From Seohaeicola saemankumensis (GTDB taxonomy: Bacteria; Pseudomonadota; Alphaproteobacteria; Rhodobacterales; Rhodobacteraceae): a stretch of 64,000 nt of DNA. The notes below the pieces were generated by a model. The model made no database searches. It was not told where the DNA came from and was given only the letters and a program-made list of their open reading frames with translations. The translations under genes and the position numbers were made by a program. Positions 23,192-31,036 of this stretch are shown here, piece after piece. The stretch's first letter is position 1; the number at the start of each line of letters is the position of its first letter. The stretch spans positions 186,001-250,000 of the forward strand of contig NZ_JAINWI010000005.1 of assembly GCF_021021435.1 (NCBI RefSeq), written 5' to 3'.

Positions 23192-23956
23192 ATGACCAAA
23201 CCGATCATGGCCAGGGCAACAGCCGTCTGGCTGGTGGACAATACCACGCTGACCTTCAAACAGATCGCTGACTTCACCGGAATGCACGAGCTTGAAGTGC
23301 AAGGTATCGCAGATGGCGATGTCGCCGCCGGGGTCAAGGGGTTTGACCCCGTGGCCAATAACCAGTTGACTCAGGACGAGATCGAGAAGGGTCAGTCGAA
23401 CCCGCTGCACAAGCTGAAGCTCAAGTTCAACCCCGCCGCTGTCGGCGAGGAAACCCGCCGGGGTCCGCGCTATACACCGCTCAGCAAACGTCAGGATCGG
23501 CCTGCTGCGATCTACTGGCTGGTCAAGTTCCATCCCGAACTGACGGATGGGCAGATCGGCAAGCTTGTCGGCACGACCAAGCCGACCATTCAGGCGATTC
23601 GCGAGCGTACACATTGGAACATCGGGAACATCTCGCCGATTGATCCGGTCGCCCTTGGCCTTTGCAAACAGTCCGAACTGGATGCCGTCGTGCAGAAGGC
23701 TGCCGCCAAGCGCGCCGCCGAAGGTGGCGTGATGAGCGATGACGAACGCCGCAAGCTTGTCAGCACCGAGCAGTCCCTCGGAATGGAGGACGCGCCCCGC
23801 ATGCCCACAGCGATCGAGGGTCTTGAAAGCTTCACGCTGCGTGAGGACGACGAGGACGACAAGCCCGAAATCAAATATGATGCAGACAGCTTCTTCAATC
23901 TGCCAGGCAATGACGATGATGAAGAGGACGAGGATGACAAGGGCGGACGCCGTTAA
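23192..23956 (+). CDS. trcR: DUF1013 cell cycle transcriptional regulator TrcR
   Basis: A 254-residue protein matching the alphaproteobacterial DUF1013 family: AVWLVDNTTLTFKQIADFTG, then LEVQGIADGDV, and the central PAAIYWLVKFHPEL and GTTKPTIQAIRERTHW helix-turn-helix-like part. In Caulobacter the family member TrcR associates with RNA polymerase and affects cell-cycle gene expression. The last 45 residues are strongly acidic (DEDDKPEIK, then DDDEEDEDDKGGRR). GGAGATGATG precedes the ATG. It is monocistronic, ended by a clear terminator. Confidence 0.9.
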   Translation: MTKPIMARATAVWLVDNTTLTFKQIADFTGMHELEVQGIADGDVAAGVKGFDPVANNQLTQDEIEKGQSNPLHKLKLKFNPAAVGEETRRGPRYTPLSKRQDRPAAIYWLVKFHPELTDGQIGKLVGTTKPTIQAIRERTHWNIGNISPIDPVALGLCKQSELDAVVQKAAAKRAAEGGVMSDDERRKLVSTEQSLGMEDAPRMPTAIEGLESFTLREDDEDDKPEIKYDADSFFNLPGNDDDEEDEDDKGGRR

Positions 23957-23981
23957 AGCTCTTCCAGCATCTGGTAATAGC

Positions 23982-24013
23982 AAAAAGCCCGGGCCGAAGT
24001 GTCCGGGCTTTTT
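23982..24013 (+). terminator. Rho-independent terminator of trcR
   Basis: AAAAAGCCCGG (23982-23992) pairs with CCGGGCTTTTT (24003-24013) around ten bases. Confidence 0.93.
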
Positions 24014-24092
24014 CACATCCGCGCGCGGGATTAGACTTGGCATCGCTGTCCTCCAAAGGCACTCTGAACGCTGATCTGGACAGGAGCGGACC

Positions 24093-25238
24093 TTGGTCAT
24101 TGCAGTTGTCGGTGCAGGGATGATTGGTGCTGCAGCGGCGCGCCATCTGGCGCAGGCCGGGCATCAGGTGGTGCTTGTCGGTCCACCCGAACCTCAAGAC
24201 AAGATCCGGCATAACGGTGTCTTTGCCAGCCATTACGACGAGGGCAGGATCACACGGGCGCTGGACCCTTGGCCATTCTGGAGCAGGGTCAGTCGCGCCA
24301 GTATCGCCCGCTACCGCCAGATCGAGGCGGATAGCCGCGTGTTGTTCTTTCACGAGGTCGGCACCGTTCTGGCAGGGGACAAGACCAGCCCCTATATCAC
24401 CCGCCTGTGCGACGTTCAGAAGCAGGATGATATTCCCTGCGAGTCGCTGCAGGATGCAGCACTGGCGTCACGCTTTCCCTTTTTCCGTTTTGGCGACGGA
24501 ACCTTGGCCCTGCACGAGACACAGGGCGCGGGATACATCAATCCGCGCGCTTTGGTTCGTGCCCAGATCAGCCTTGCACGCAAGGCAGGTGCGCGTTTTT
24601 TGCCGGATACCGTGCTGGGTTTGGACGAGACCGCGGATGGTGTCTCGATCCGGACCGATCAGGGTACGGTTCTGGTCAACCAGGTGCTGGTGGCCGCAGG
24701 TGGTTTCGCCAATTCCGTTCTCGCAACGCCTTTGCCGCTGACTGTTTTTGCCCGCACTGTCGTCCTGATGGAGATTGACACAGCCGAGGCGGCCCGCCTG
24801 TCGGCGATGCCATCTCTCATCTGGCTGGAACCGGACGGGAATGATCCCTATCTCTTGCCGCCGATCCGCTATCCCGACGGGCGGACCTATCTCAAGATGG
24901 GCGGCGACGTGGTGGATGTCGTCCTGCCGGATACAGCGGCAACCAAGGACTGGTTCCGGTCCGGCGGAAATCCCGCCGTGGGGCAGATGCTGGAGGCACA
25001 GGTGCGCGCCCGTATGCCCGATCTGCGGATTATCTCGCGTCATGTGCAACCCTGCGTGACAACCTTCACCCCGCAAAACATCCCCGCTCTGGAACGCCTC
25101 AGCCCGCGATTGTCCGTGGCGGTCGGCGGCTGCGGCAGGGCTGCCAAATGCAGTGACGAATTGGGGCGACTGGGGGCTGAGCTTGCCTTGGGCCGTACAT
25201 TGCCCGCGTGGGCGCTGGACGCGGCGTTGCCTAACTGA
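24093..25238 (+). CDS. FAD-dependent amino acid/sarcosine oxidase-like protein (DAO fold)
   Basis: A 381-residue flavoprotein starting at a TTG with CAGGAGCGGA before it; the FAD motif VVGAGMIGAAAARHLAQAGH begins at residue 5, so no later start is possible. It contains YINPRALV near residue 150 and GGCGRAAKCSDELGRLGAEL near 347-366, the end of the second FAD-contacting region. This resembles the monomeric sarcosine oxidase/N-methyltryptophan oxidase group. The cysteine that normally links FAD covalently is not obvious, and substrate is unknown. No metabolic partner gene is adjacent. Confidence 0.78.
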   Translation: MVIAVVGAGMIGAAAARHLAQAGHQVVLVGPPEPQDKIRHNGVFASHYDEGRITRALDPWPFWSRVSRASIARYRQIEADSRVLFFHEVGTVLAGDKTSPYITRLCDVQKQDDIPCESLQDAALASRFPFFRFGDGTLALHETQGAGYINPRALVRAQISLARKAGARFLPDTVLGLDETADGVSIRTDQGTVLVNQVLVAAGGFANSVLATPLPLTVFARTVVLMEIDTAEAARLSAMPSLIWLEPDGNDPYLLPPIRYPDGRTYLKMGGDVVDVVLPDTAATKDWFRSGGNPAVGQMLEAQVRARMPDLRIISRHVQPCVTTFTPQNIPALERLSPRLSVAVGGCGRAAKCSDELGRLGAELALGRTLPAWALDAALPN

Positions 25239-25322
25239 GAGCGTCCCGTATCTGTTTCTGCTTGCAATAAATATCCTGAAAGCAGCCCGCTTTAACAATC
25301 GCAGCGGTAGGTTGTGATGTCA

Positions 25323-25916
25323 TCAGACCTTTCGCCGCGCATTCAGTGCTGCGGTGATCGTGCCGTCATCCAGATAGTCCAACTCTCCCCCGATCGGCAC
25401 ACCCTGCGCCAGCGATGTCAGTGTCACGCGCCCTTCAAGCTGGTCGGCGATGTAGTGGGCCGTGGTCTGCCCGTCGACCGTGGCATTCAGTGCAAGGATG
25501 ACCTCGGTGACCGCCTCGCTATCGACACGGTCGATCAGACGCGGGATTCGCAACTGTTCTGGGCCGACCTGATCCAGCGCCGAGAGGGTGCCACCCAAGA
25601 CGTGATAACGCCCCTTGAAAACGCCAGATCGTTCCATCGCCCAAAGGTCGGCCACATCCTCGACTACGCAGATCATCCCGTTCGCGCGTTTCTCTGACGC
25701 GCAGATGTCGCAGATATCCGCCGTACCGATATTGCCGCAGTTCAGACATTCCCGCGCCGAGGCCGCCACCCTTTGCATCAGATCGGACAGCGGCGTCATC
25801 AGAAGGCTGCGTTTGCGGATCAGGTGCAGCACGGCACGTCGCGCGGACCGCGGGCCAAGCCCCGGCAGCTTGGCCATCATGTCGATCAGGGCGTCGATCT
25901 CGCGGGTCGCGCTCAT
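25323..25916 (-). CDS. recR: Recombination mediator RecR
   Basis: RecR works with RecF and RecO to load RecA on gapped DNA. The 197-residue protein has the N-terminal helix-hairpin-helix ([17 protein letters not shown]), a four-cysteine zinc finger (C57, C60, C69, C72) and a Toprim domain ([22 protein letters not shown]). It ends with the Walker-like tail [15 protein letters not shown]. It is the last gene of the dnaX-ybaB-recR operon, the order found in most bacteria. Confidence 0.97.
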   Translation of the reverse strand: MSATREIDALIDMMAKLPGLGPRSARRAVLHLIRKRSLLMTPLSDLMQRVAASARECLNCGNIGTADICDICASEKRANGMICVVEDVADLWAMERSGVFKGRYHVLGGTLSALDQVGPEQLRIPRLIDRVDSEAVTEVILALNATVDGQTTAHYIADQLEGRVTLTSLAQGVPIGGELDYLDDGTITAALNARRKV

Positions 25917-25989
25917 TCGGAAAGGTCCGGTCTAAGTCTGAAAGGTTGCGTAAGTATTAGGTACAAGATGAAACAGGCGCCGTATCCGG

Positions 25990-26334
25990 TTAGAAGGGAA
26001 GCTTCATGTCCTTAGGCAAACCCAGGCCTTCGGTCAGTTTGCCCATCTCTTCCTGTGCCTTTTCCGCGGCGCGCCCCTGCGCGTCCTTGATCGCGGCAAG
26101 GATCAGATCCTCGACCACTTCCTTGTCATCGGCTGAAAAGATCGACGGATCGATATCCAGCCCTTTCAACTCTCCCTTGACGGTGCAGGTGGCCTTCACA
26201 AGACCGGCCCCGGACTCGCCGGTGACGGTCATCTGCTGCATTTCTTCCTGCAGGTCAGCCATCTTTTGCTGCATGTCCTGCGCGGCCTTCATCATCTTGG
26301 CCATGTCGCCAAGCCCGCCTAATCCTTTGAGCAT
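25990..26334 (-). CDS. ybaB: YbaB/EbfC nucleoid-associated protein
   Basis: A 114-residue protein beginning MLKGLGGLGDMAKMMKAAQD. The helix KMADLQEEMQQMTVTGESGAG and the domain-swapped strand GLVKATCTVKGELKGLDIDP are typical. YbaB forms tweezer-like dimers that bind DNA. It lies between dnaX (37 bases upstream) and recR (73 bases downstream), the conserved arrangement. Confidence 0.97.
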   Translation of the reverse strand: MLKGLGGLGDMAKMMKAAQDMQQKMADLQEEMQQMTVTGESGAGLVKATCTVKGELKGLDIDPSIFSADDKEVVEDLILAAIKDAQGRAAEKAQEEMGKLTEGLGLPKDMKLPF

Positions 26335-26371
26335 GTCTTACTCTCCTTGTTGATTGTCGCTTGCGGTCCGT

Positions 26372-28135
26372 TCAGTCATCTTCGAACGGGTCCCATTCAT
26401 CCTCGACTTCGGGCAGGGCCTGCGCCTCGGCTTCAGCGGCCAGTTTGTCGGGTGTCCGGATTTCGGTAATGCGCGCTTTGGGAAAGGCTGTCAGGACGGC
26501 TTGGACCATCGGATGCGCGCTGGCTTGCGCCTTAAGGTCGGCCTCGGCCGCATCGCGTGAAGCCGCGATCGTGGGGGCGCCGCCTGCGTTCACGACCGTG
26601 ACGGCCCAGCGGTTGCCTGTCCAGAGTTGCAAGCGCTGTCCCAGACGCTGCGCCAGATCGCCTGCCGCATCGGCGGTGGGCACGAATTCGATCCGTCCGG
26701 GACGGTAGGCCGCCAGTTGCAGGCCGGTCTCAACCTCGACCAGCAGTTTTACATCGCGGTTGGTGCGGATCAGGTCGACGACATGTTCAAAGGTCGGAAA
26801 TCGCGCCAGCGCCTGCTCGGCGTCCAGTGCCAGTGCCTGAACCGCGCCACCATGGCCTGTATCGCCGCCTGAGCGCGCGGCGCCATAGGCGCCGGTTTCA
26901 GCACCTGCGGAGTTGCCGCCGGCCATGCCGCCCCCTGACGGGCCGCCCGGAGGCGTTGGAGAGGGCATCGGCAAGTCCGGCAGTTTGCGGACCAGTTCTT
27001 CCGGTGTAGGCAGGTCGGCCACATGGGTCAGGCGGATCACGGCCATTTCGGCGGCCATCATCGCGTTGGGGGCCTGCGCCACCTCGTCCAGCGCCTTGAG
27101 CAGCATCTGCCACATACGAGCCAGCGCGCGCAGCGGCAGGCCTTCGGCCATTGTCTGGCCGCGCGCCCTTTCATCTGGACCAACGGTTGGGTCCTCGGCC
27201 GCATCAGGCGTGATTTTGACCACAGAGATCCAATGCGTCACTTCGGCCAGATCGCGCAGCACGGCCATCGGATCGGCCCCGTCTGCATATTGCGCGCCCA
27301 GTTCAGCCAGCGCACCACCCGCATCGCCGCGCATGATCATGTCGAACAGGTCCAAAACGCGGCCCCGGTCGGCTAGCCCCAGCATCGCACGCACCTGATC
27401 TGCGGTGGTTTCGCCTGCGCCATGCGATATCGCCTGATCCAGCAACGACGTCGCATCGCGGGCCGAGCCTTCGGCGGCGCGCGTGATTAGGGCGAGCGCG
27501 TCATCGGTGATTTGCGCTGTCTCTGCGCCCGCGATCTTGCGGAGAAGGGCGATCATCACTTCCGGTTCGATCCGGCGCAGATCGAACCGCTGGCACCGCG
27601 ACAGGACAGTGACCGGCACTTTGCGGATTTCGGTAGTGGCAAAGATGAACTTCACATGCTCGGGCGGCTCTTCCAACGTCTTGAGCAACGCGTTGAACGC
27701 GCTGGTCGAAAGCATATGCACCTCGTCGATGATGTAGATCTTGTAGCGGGCGGAGGCGGCACGGTAATGCACGCTTTCGATGATCTCGCGGATGTCTCCC
27801 ACGCCTGTGCGCGAGGCAGCGTCCATTTCCATCACATCGACATGGCGGCCTTCCATGATCGCGGTGCAATGTTCGCATTGTCCGCAAGGATCGGTGGTTG
27901 GCCCGCCGGTGCCATCCAGTCCAATGCAGTTCATGCCCTTGGCGATGATCCGTGCGGTGGTTGTCTTGCCGGTGCCACGGATGCCCGTCATAATGAAGGC
28001 CTGCGCGATGCGGTCTGCTGCAAAAGCATTGCGAAGGGTGCGGACCATCGCATCCTGACCGACCAGATCGGCAAAGGTTTCGGGCCGGTATTTGCGGGCC
28101 AGAACGCGGTAGCCGGTAACTGGGGTCTGGGTCAT
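26372..28135 (-). CDS. dnaX: DNA polymerase III subunit gamma/tau
   Basis: DnaX is the clamp-loader ATPase and, through its tau tail, couples the polymerase to the helicase. The 587-residue protein has a P-loop at residues 51-59 (GIRGTGKTT), zinc-module cysteines at 70, 84, 87 and 90 (CGQCEHC), DEVHML as Walker B near 130 and the SRC motif (LSRCQRF) near 172. From about residue 390 a Gly/Ala/Pro-rich linker leads to a C-terminal domain (ALARFPTFEHVVDLIRTNRD) and an acidic end. I see no obvious A-run slippage site for a short gamma form. Confidence 0.95.
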   Translation of the reverse strand: MTQTPVTGYRVLARKYRPETFADLVGQDAMVRTLRNAFAADRIAQAFIMTGIRGTGKTTTARIIAKGMNCIGLDGTGGPTTDPCGQCEHCTAIMEGRHVDVMEMDAASRTGVGDIREIIESVHYRAASARYKIYIIDEVHMLSTSAFNALLKTLEEPPEHVKFIFATTEIRKVPVTVLSRCQRFDLRRIEPEVMIALLRKIAGAETAQITDDALALITRAAEGSARDATSLLDQAISHGAGETTADQVRAMLGLADRGRVLDLFDMIMRGDAGGALAELGAQYADGADPMAVLRDLAEVTHWISVVKITPDAAEDPTVGPDERARGQTMAEGLPLRALARMWQMLLKALDEVAQAPNAMMAAEMAVIRLTHVADLPTPEELVRKLPDLPMPSPTPPGGPSGGGMAGGNSAGAETGAYGAARSGGDTGHGGAVQALALDAEQALARFPTFEHVVDLIRTNRDVKLLVEVETGLQLAAYRPGRIEFVPTADAAGDLAQRLGQRLQLWTGNRWAVTVVNAGGAPTIAASRDAAEADLKAQASAHPMVQAVLTAFPKARITEIRTPDKLAAEAEAQALPEVEDEWDPFEDD

Positions 28136-28279
28136 GCTGCCTCAAAGTCAGGGATCAGACACCAACCTAGGCAATCGGACCTTCCACGTCCAGACGCGAC
28201 CCCGTGATTTGCAGGCTTTTCGCAGGCTGTCTTTGGTGTAGTCTGGTCCAGTCAGGCTGGGTTCCGGGGGGGATCGACC

Positions 28280-29122
28280 ATGAAACTCAAAGGGGTGCGG
28301 GGCAGCCGCAATATCGAGGACCGGCGCGGTCAGGGCCGCAGTGCCAGTGGCAAGGCCGGGTTAAGCGGCATTGGTCTGCTGTTGGTGCTGGCGATCGGGT
28401 ACTTTGCGGGGATCGATGTAACCCCGCTCTTGCAGGGTCAGGATCGGCGCGGCCAGATTGCTCAGCGCGCGCCGACCGAGGCCGAGAATCACGCGGCGGA
28501 TTTTACGGCGCGCGTATTGGCCACCACAGAACAGGTCTGGGGGCATGTCATGCCGGAGCAGGCAGGTCGCGCCTACCGCCCGCCGGTGCTGGTGCTGTAT
28601 TCGGGCGTCACGCAAAGCCCCTGTGGTGGTGCATCCGGTGCGACAGGGCCTTTTTACTGTCCGGCGGATCGCAAGGCCTATCTGGATACCGAATTTTTTG
28701 CGACCCTGTCACGTGAGTTGGGGGCTAAGGGGGATTTTGCTGCGGCCTATGTGATCGCGCATGAGGTGGCCCATCACATCCAGAACGAGCTTGGTGTTCT
28801 GGGGCAGGTCCACCGTGCCCGTCAGGCGGCTAGCACGGCCGAGGGGAACGCCCTGACAGTGCGGTTGGAATTGCAGGCCGATTGTCTGTCAGGGGTCTGG
28901 GCCAGTGCCGTGGGCGGATTGCTGGAGCCGGGGGATCTGGAGGAAGCGCTGAACGCGGCGCGGATGATCGGCGATGACCGCCTGCAAGCCCGTGCGGGCA
29001 GGGTGCCGCAGCCCCACACCTTCACGCATGGCACCAGCGCGCAGCGGGCAAGATGGTTCGGCATCGGCTATGACAGCGGCGAGATCGCGCGCTGTGATAC
29101 ATTCGGGGCAAGGACGCTCTGA
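28280..29122 (+). CDS. YpfJ-family putative neutral zinc metallopeptidase
   Basis: A 280-residue protein with the short basic start MKLKGVRGSRNIEDRRG and one membrane helix (residues about 34-55). The family core follows: YSGVTQSPCGGASGATGPFY, split by the active-site region, then AYVIAHEVAHHIQN near residues 156-169 with the zinc HExxH. LQADCLSGVWA supplies the third ligand region and FTHGTSAQRARWF the C-terminal part. It should face the periplasm. The family's substrates are unknown. The next gene starts one base after its stop. Confidence 0.93.
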   Translation: MKLKGVRGSRNIEDRRGQGRSASGKAGLSGIGLLLVLAIGYFAGIDVTPLLQGQDRRGQIAQRAPTEAENHAADFTARVLATTEQVWGHVMPEQAGRAYRPPVLVLYSGVTQSPCGGASGATGPFYCPADRKAYLDTEFFATLSRELGAKGDFAAAYVIAHEVAHHIQNELGVLGQVHRARQAASTAEGNALTVRLELQADCLSGVWASAVGGLLEPGDLEEALNAARMIGDDRLQARAGRVPQPHTFTHGTSAQRARWFGIGYDSGEIARCDTFGARTL

Positions 29123-29123
29123 C

Positions 29124-29624
29124 ATGTCCGATCTTGTCATTCATGCCTTGCCCGTGGCGGGTGGCATACTGGCCATTGCCCCGATGCCCGGTCGGCAGGG
29201 TGACTATGCCGGTGATCTGGAACATCTGCGCGAATGGCAGCCCGCGCTTGTGATCAGTCTGACAACGCGATCCGAGATGGTCGAAAGCGGCTCGGACACT
29301 CTGGGTCAGGACATGCAGGAGCGTGGCGCGCGATGGGTGCATTTGCCGATTACGGATTTCGGTGTGCCGGATGCCAATGTGACCGCAGGTTGGGCATCGG
29401 TCAGCAAGCACGCACTGTTTGCCTTGTCAGGTGGCGGTCGGATTCTGGTTCATTGCAAAGGAGGCTGTGGCCGGTCCGGTATGATCGCGCTGCGCCTGAT
29501 GATCGAGGCAGGTGAGAAACCCGCCGAGGCACTGGAGAGGTTGCGCCACGTGCGACCCTGCGCGATTGAAACCCAGGCGCAGATGGACTGGGCCTTATCG
29601 CGCAAGCGCAAGGCACGCAACTGA
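29124..29624 (+). CDS. Dual-specificity/tyrosine-type protein phosphatase
   Basis: A 166-residue protein with the cysteine phosphatase loop HCKGGCGRSG (C111 nucleophile, R117) and a general-acid candidate Asp78 in ITDFGVPD. The rest of the fold (ALVISLTTRSEM, then ARWVHLPI) fits the compact dual-specificity class. It starts one base after the YpfJ-type gene stops and is therefore translationally coupled to it. Substrate unknown; no kinase gene is nearby. Confidence 0.85.
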   Translation: MSDLVIHALPVAGGILAIAPMPGRQGDYAGDLEHLREWQPALVISLTTRSEMVESGSDTLGQDMQERGARWVHLPITDFGVPDANVTAGWASVSKHALFALSGGGRILVHCKGGCGRSGMIALRLMIEAGEKPAEALERLRHVRPCAIETQAQMDWALSRKRKARN

Positions 29625-29672
29625 CGTCATTTGGTAGATCGAACCAGCCTGACAGCATAACCTGAAGCTGCG

Positions 29673-30770
29673 TCAGGTCTTTCGGGGCGGCTTGTTGCCT
29701 TTGGCGTTCCGGTTGGCCGTCTGTTCGGCTGCATGGGCGCGGCTGAGCGCGCGGGCGCGGCGGCGGCTGACCGTCATCGAGGTCGTATTAAGACTGTCTT
29801 CGGATTTCAGTTTGCGCCAGCGCTCAAGCCGTGCCGCGTCAAGCTGGCCTGCTGCAATTGCTGCCTGCACCGCGCAACCCGGCTCTGCGCGATGGCTGCA
29901 ATCGCGGAATTTGCACTGGCTGGTCAGGGCGGTGATATCGTCGAATAACTCGTCAATGCCTCCCGCCACGTCATGCAGACCCAATTCACGCATGCCCGGC
30001 ATGTCGATCACAAGCCCGCCGTTCTGCATCAGGTGCAAGGATCGTGCTGTGGTTGTGTGGCGTCCCTTTGCATCGTCCTGCCGCATATCGGCGGTGGCTT
30101 GCCCGCTACCGGTCAGCGCGTTGATCAGCGTGGATTTTCCCACACCGGACGATCCTACGAAGGCTACGGTTTTTCCCGTCCCGCACCAGTCCGACAGCTT
30201 GGCCACCTGCAGGGGGTCTTTGGCATTGAGGGCAATCACGCCTGCTAGTTTGTCGGAAAGGGCACGGGCTTGCGCGACATAATCCTGCACATCATCGGTC
30301 TGGTCGGTTTTCGTCAGAATGATCACGGGGGCCACACCCGCATCCAGTGCCAGAACCAAATAGCGCTCCAGCCGGGCTGGATTGAAATCGGCATTGCACG
30401 AAGTCGTAATAAAAAGCGTATCCACATTGGCGGCAAGCAGTTGAGGCTTCGCCTCGACACCGGCAGCGCGACGGCTCAGCAGGGACTGACGCTCCAGCAC
30501 TTTGGCGATGCGGCCGGTATCGGGATCGACGAGAACCCAATCGCCAACGGCCAGACCGCCTGCGCGCAGTTCCGGTGGAAACCCCAGCGGCCGCTCACCT
30601 GCCGCGTCAAGACCGGTCGCAATGGCACGCTGCACAGAAACGACCCGCATCGGGATAAGGCCCTCGGCATCCTCACCGGCGCATGCGACGGCGACAGCAT
30701 CGGACCAGCCCAGATCGGTCAGCGTCACAGCATCGTTGACGGTCTCGTTCCGGGGGGTGTCTGCTGGCAT
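29673..30770 (-). CDS. rsgA: Ribosome small subunit-dependent GTPase A
   Basis: RsgA checks late 30S assembly. The 365-residue protein has an OB-like N-terminus (VSVQRAIATGLD, LAVGDWVLVD) and a circularly permuted GTPase domain. LTKTD (152-156, G4) comes before the P-loop GSSGVGKS (206-213, G1), and DMPGMRELG carries G3. The zinc-binding region follows (C286, C291, H293, C299). A basic C-terminal tail ends NAKGNKPPRKT. The SRP RNA gene lies just upstream on the same strand. Confidence 0.95.
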   Translation of the reverse strand: MPADTPRNETVNDAVTLTDLGWSDAVAVACAGEDAEGLIPMRVVSVQRAIATGLDAAGERPLGFPPELRAGGLAVGDWVLVDPDTGRIAKVLERQSLLSRRAAGVEAKPQLLAANVDTLFITTSCNADFNPARLERYLVLALDAGVAPVIILTKTDQTDDVQDYVAQARALSDKLAGVIALNAKDPLQVAKLSDWCGTGKTVAFVGSSGVGKSTLINALTGSGQATADMRQDDAKGRHTTTARSLHLMQNGGLVIDMPGMRELGLHDVAGGIDELFDDITALTSQCKFRDCSHRAEPGCAVQAAIAAGQLDAARLERWRKLKSEDSLNTTSMTVSRRRARALSRAHAAEQTANRNAKGNKPPRKT

Positions 30771-30870
30771 CAGAGGCTTTCTTGGCGGATGTGGATAAGC
30801 CTAAATGCTTGGCCTGTTTCGCCATCCCGCGCAAGGGGCGAGACCTGTTCTTCCTGCAGTTGGGTAGGGT

Positions 30871-30966
30871 GAGAGGCTGGACAACGACCCAAGCGGGGCT
30901 CGTTACGGCTGCTTCCTTCCGGACCTGACCGGGTTGGCGAGGTGCCTGCCCGCGCCAACCTCTCGC
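30871..30966 (-). ncRNA. ffs: Signal recognition particle RNA (4.5S type)
   Basis: The minus strand carries the conserved domain IV hairpin: GGTCAGGTCCGGAAGGAAGC followed by AGCC. Terminal segments GCGAGAGGTTGG at the 5' end and CCAGCCTCTC at the 3' end pair to form the long rod, giving about 96 nucleotides. The RNA binds Ffh and targets membrane proteins. A good promoter precedes it. Ends are set by pairing and may be off by a few bases. Confidence 0.93.
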
Positions 30967-30970
30967 CCTC

Positions 30971-30999
30971 CATATAGGACCGGGGTGCGGGATTCGCAA
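30971..30999 (-). promoter_or_regulatory. Promoter of the SRP RNA gene
   Basis: On the minus strand TTGCGA (30999-30994) and TATATG (30976-30971) are separated by exactly 17 bases. Transcription would start about five to seven bases later, at the 5' end of the folded RNA. Confidence 0.75.
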
Positions 31000-31036
31000 G
31001 ATCACCTTTGCACCCGACGCCTTCAGCCAGGTGTCT

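Noticed and set aside
23033-24100. A 355-codon minus-strand frame across trcR
   Set aside because: trcR has conserved motifs, a ribosome site and a terminator; the antisense frame has no recognisable domain.
26372-28135. Programmed frameshift producing a short DnaX form
   Set aside because: No slippery A-run followed by a hairpin was seen at the domain III/IV border.
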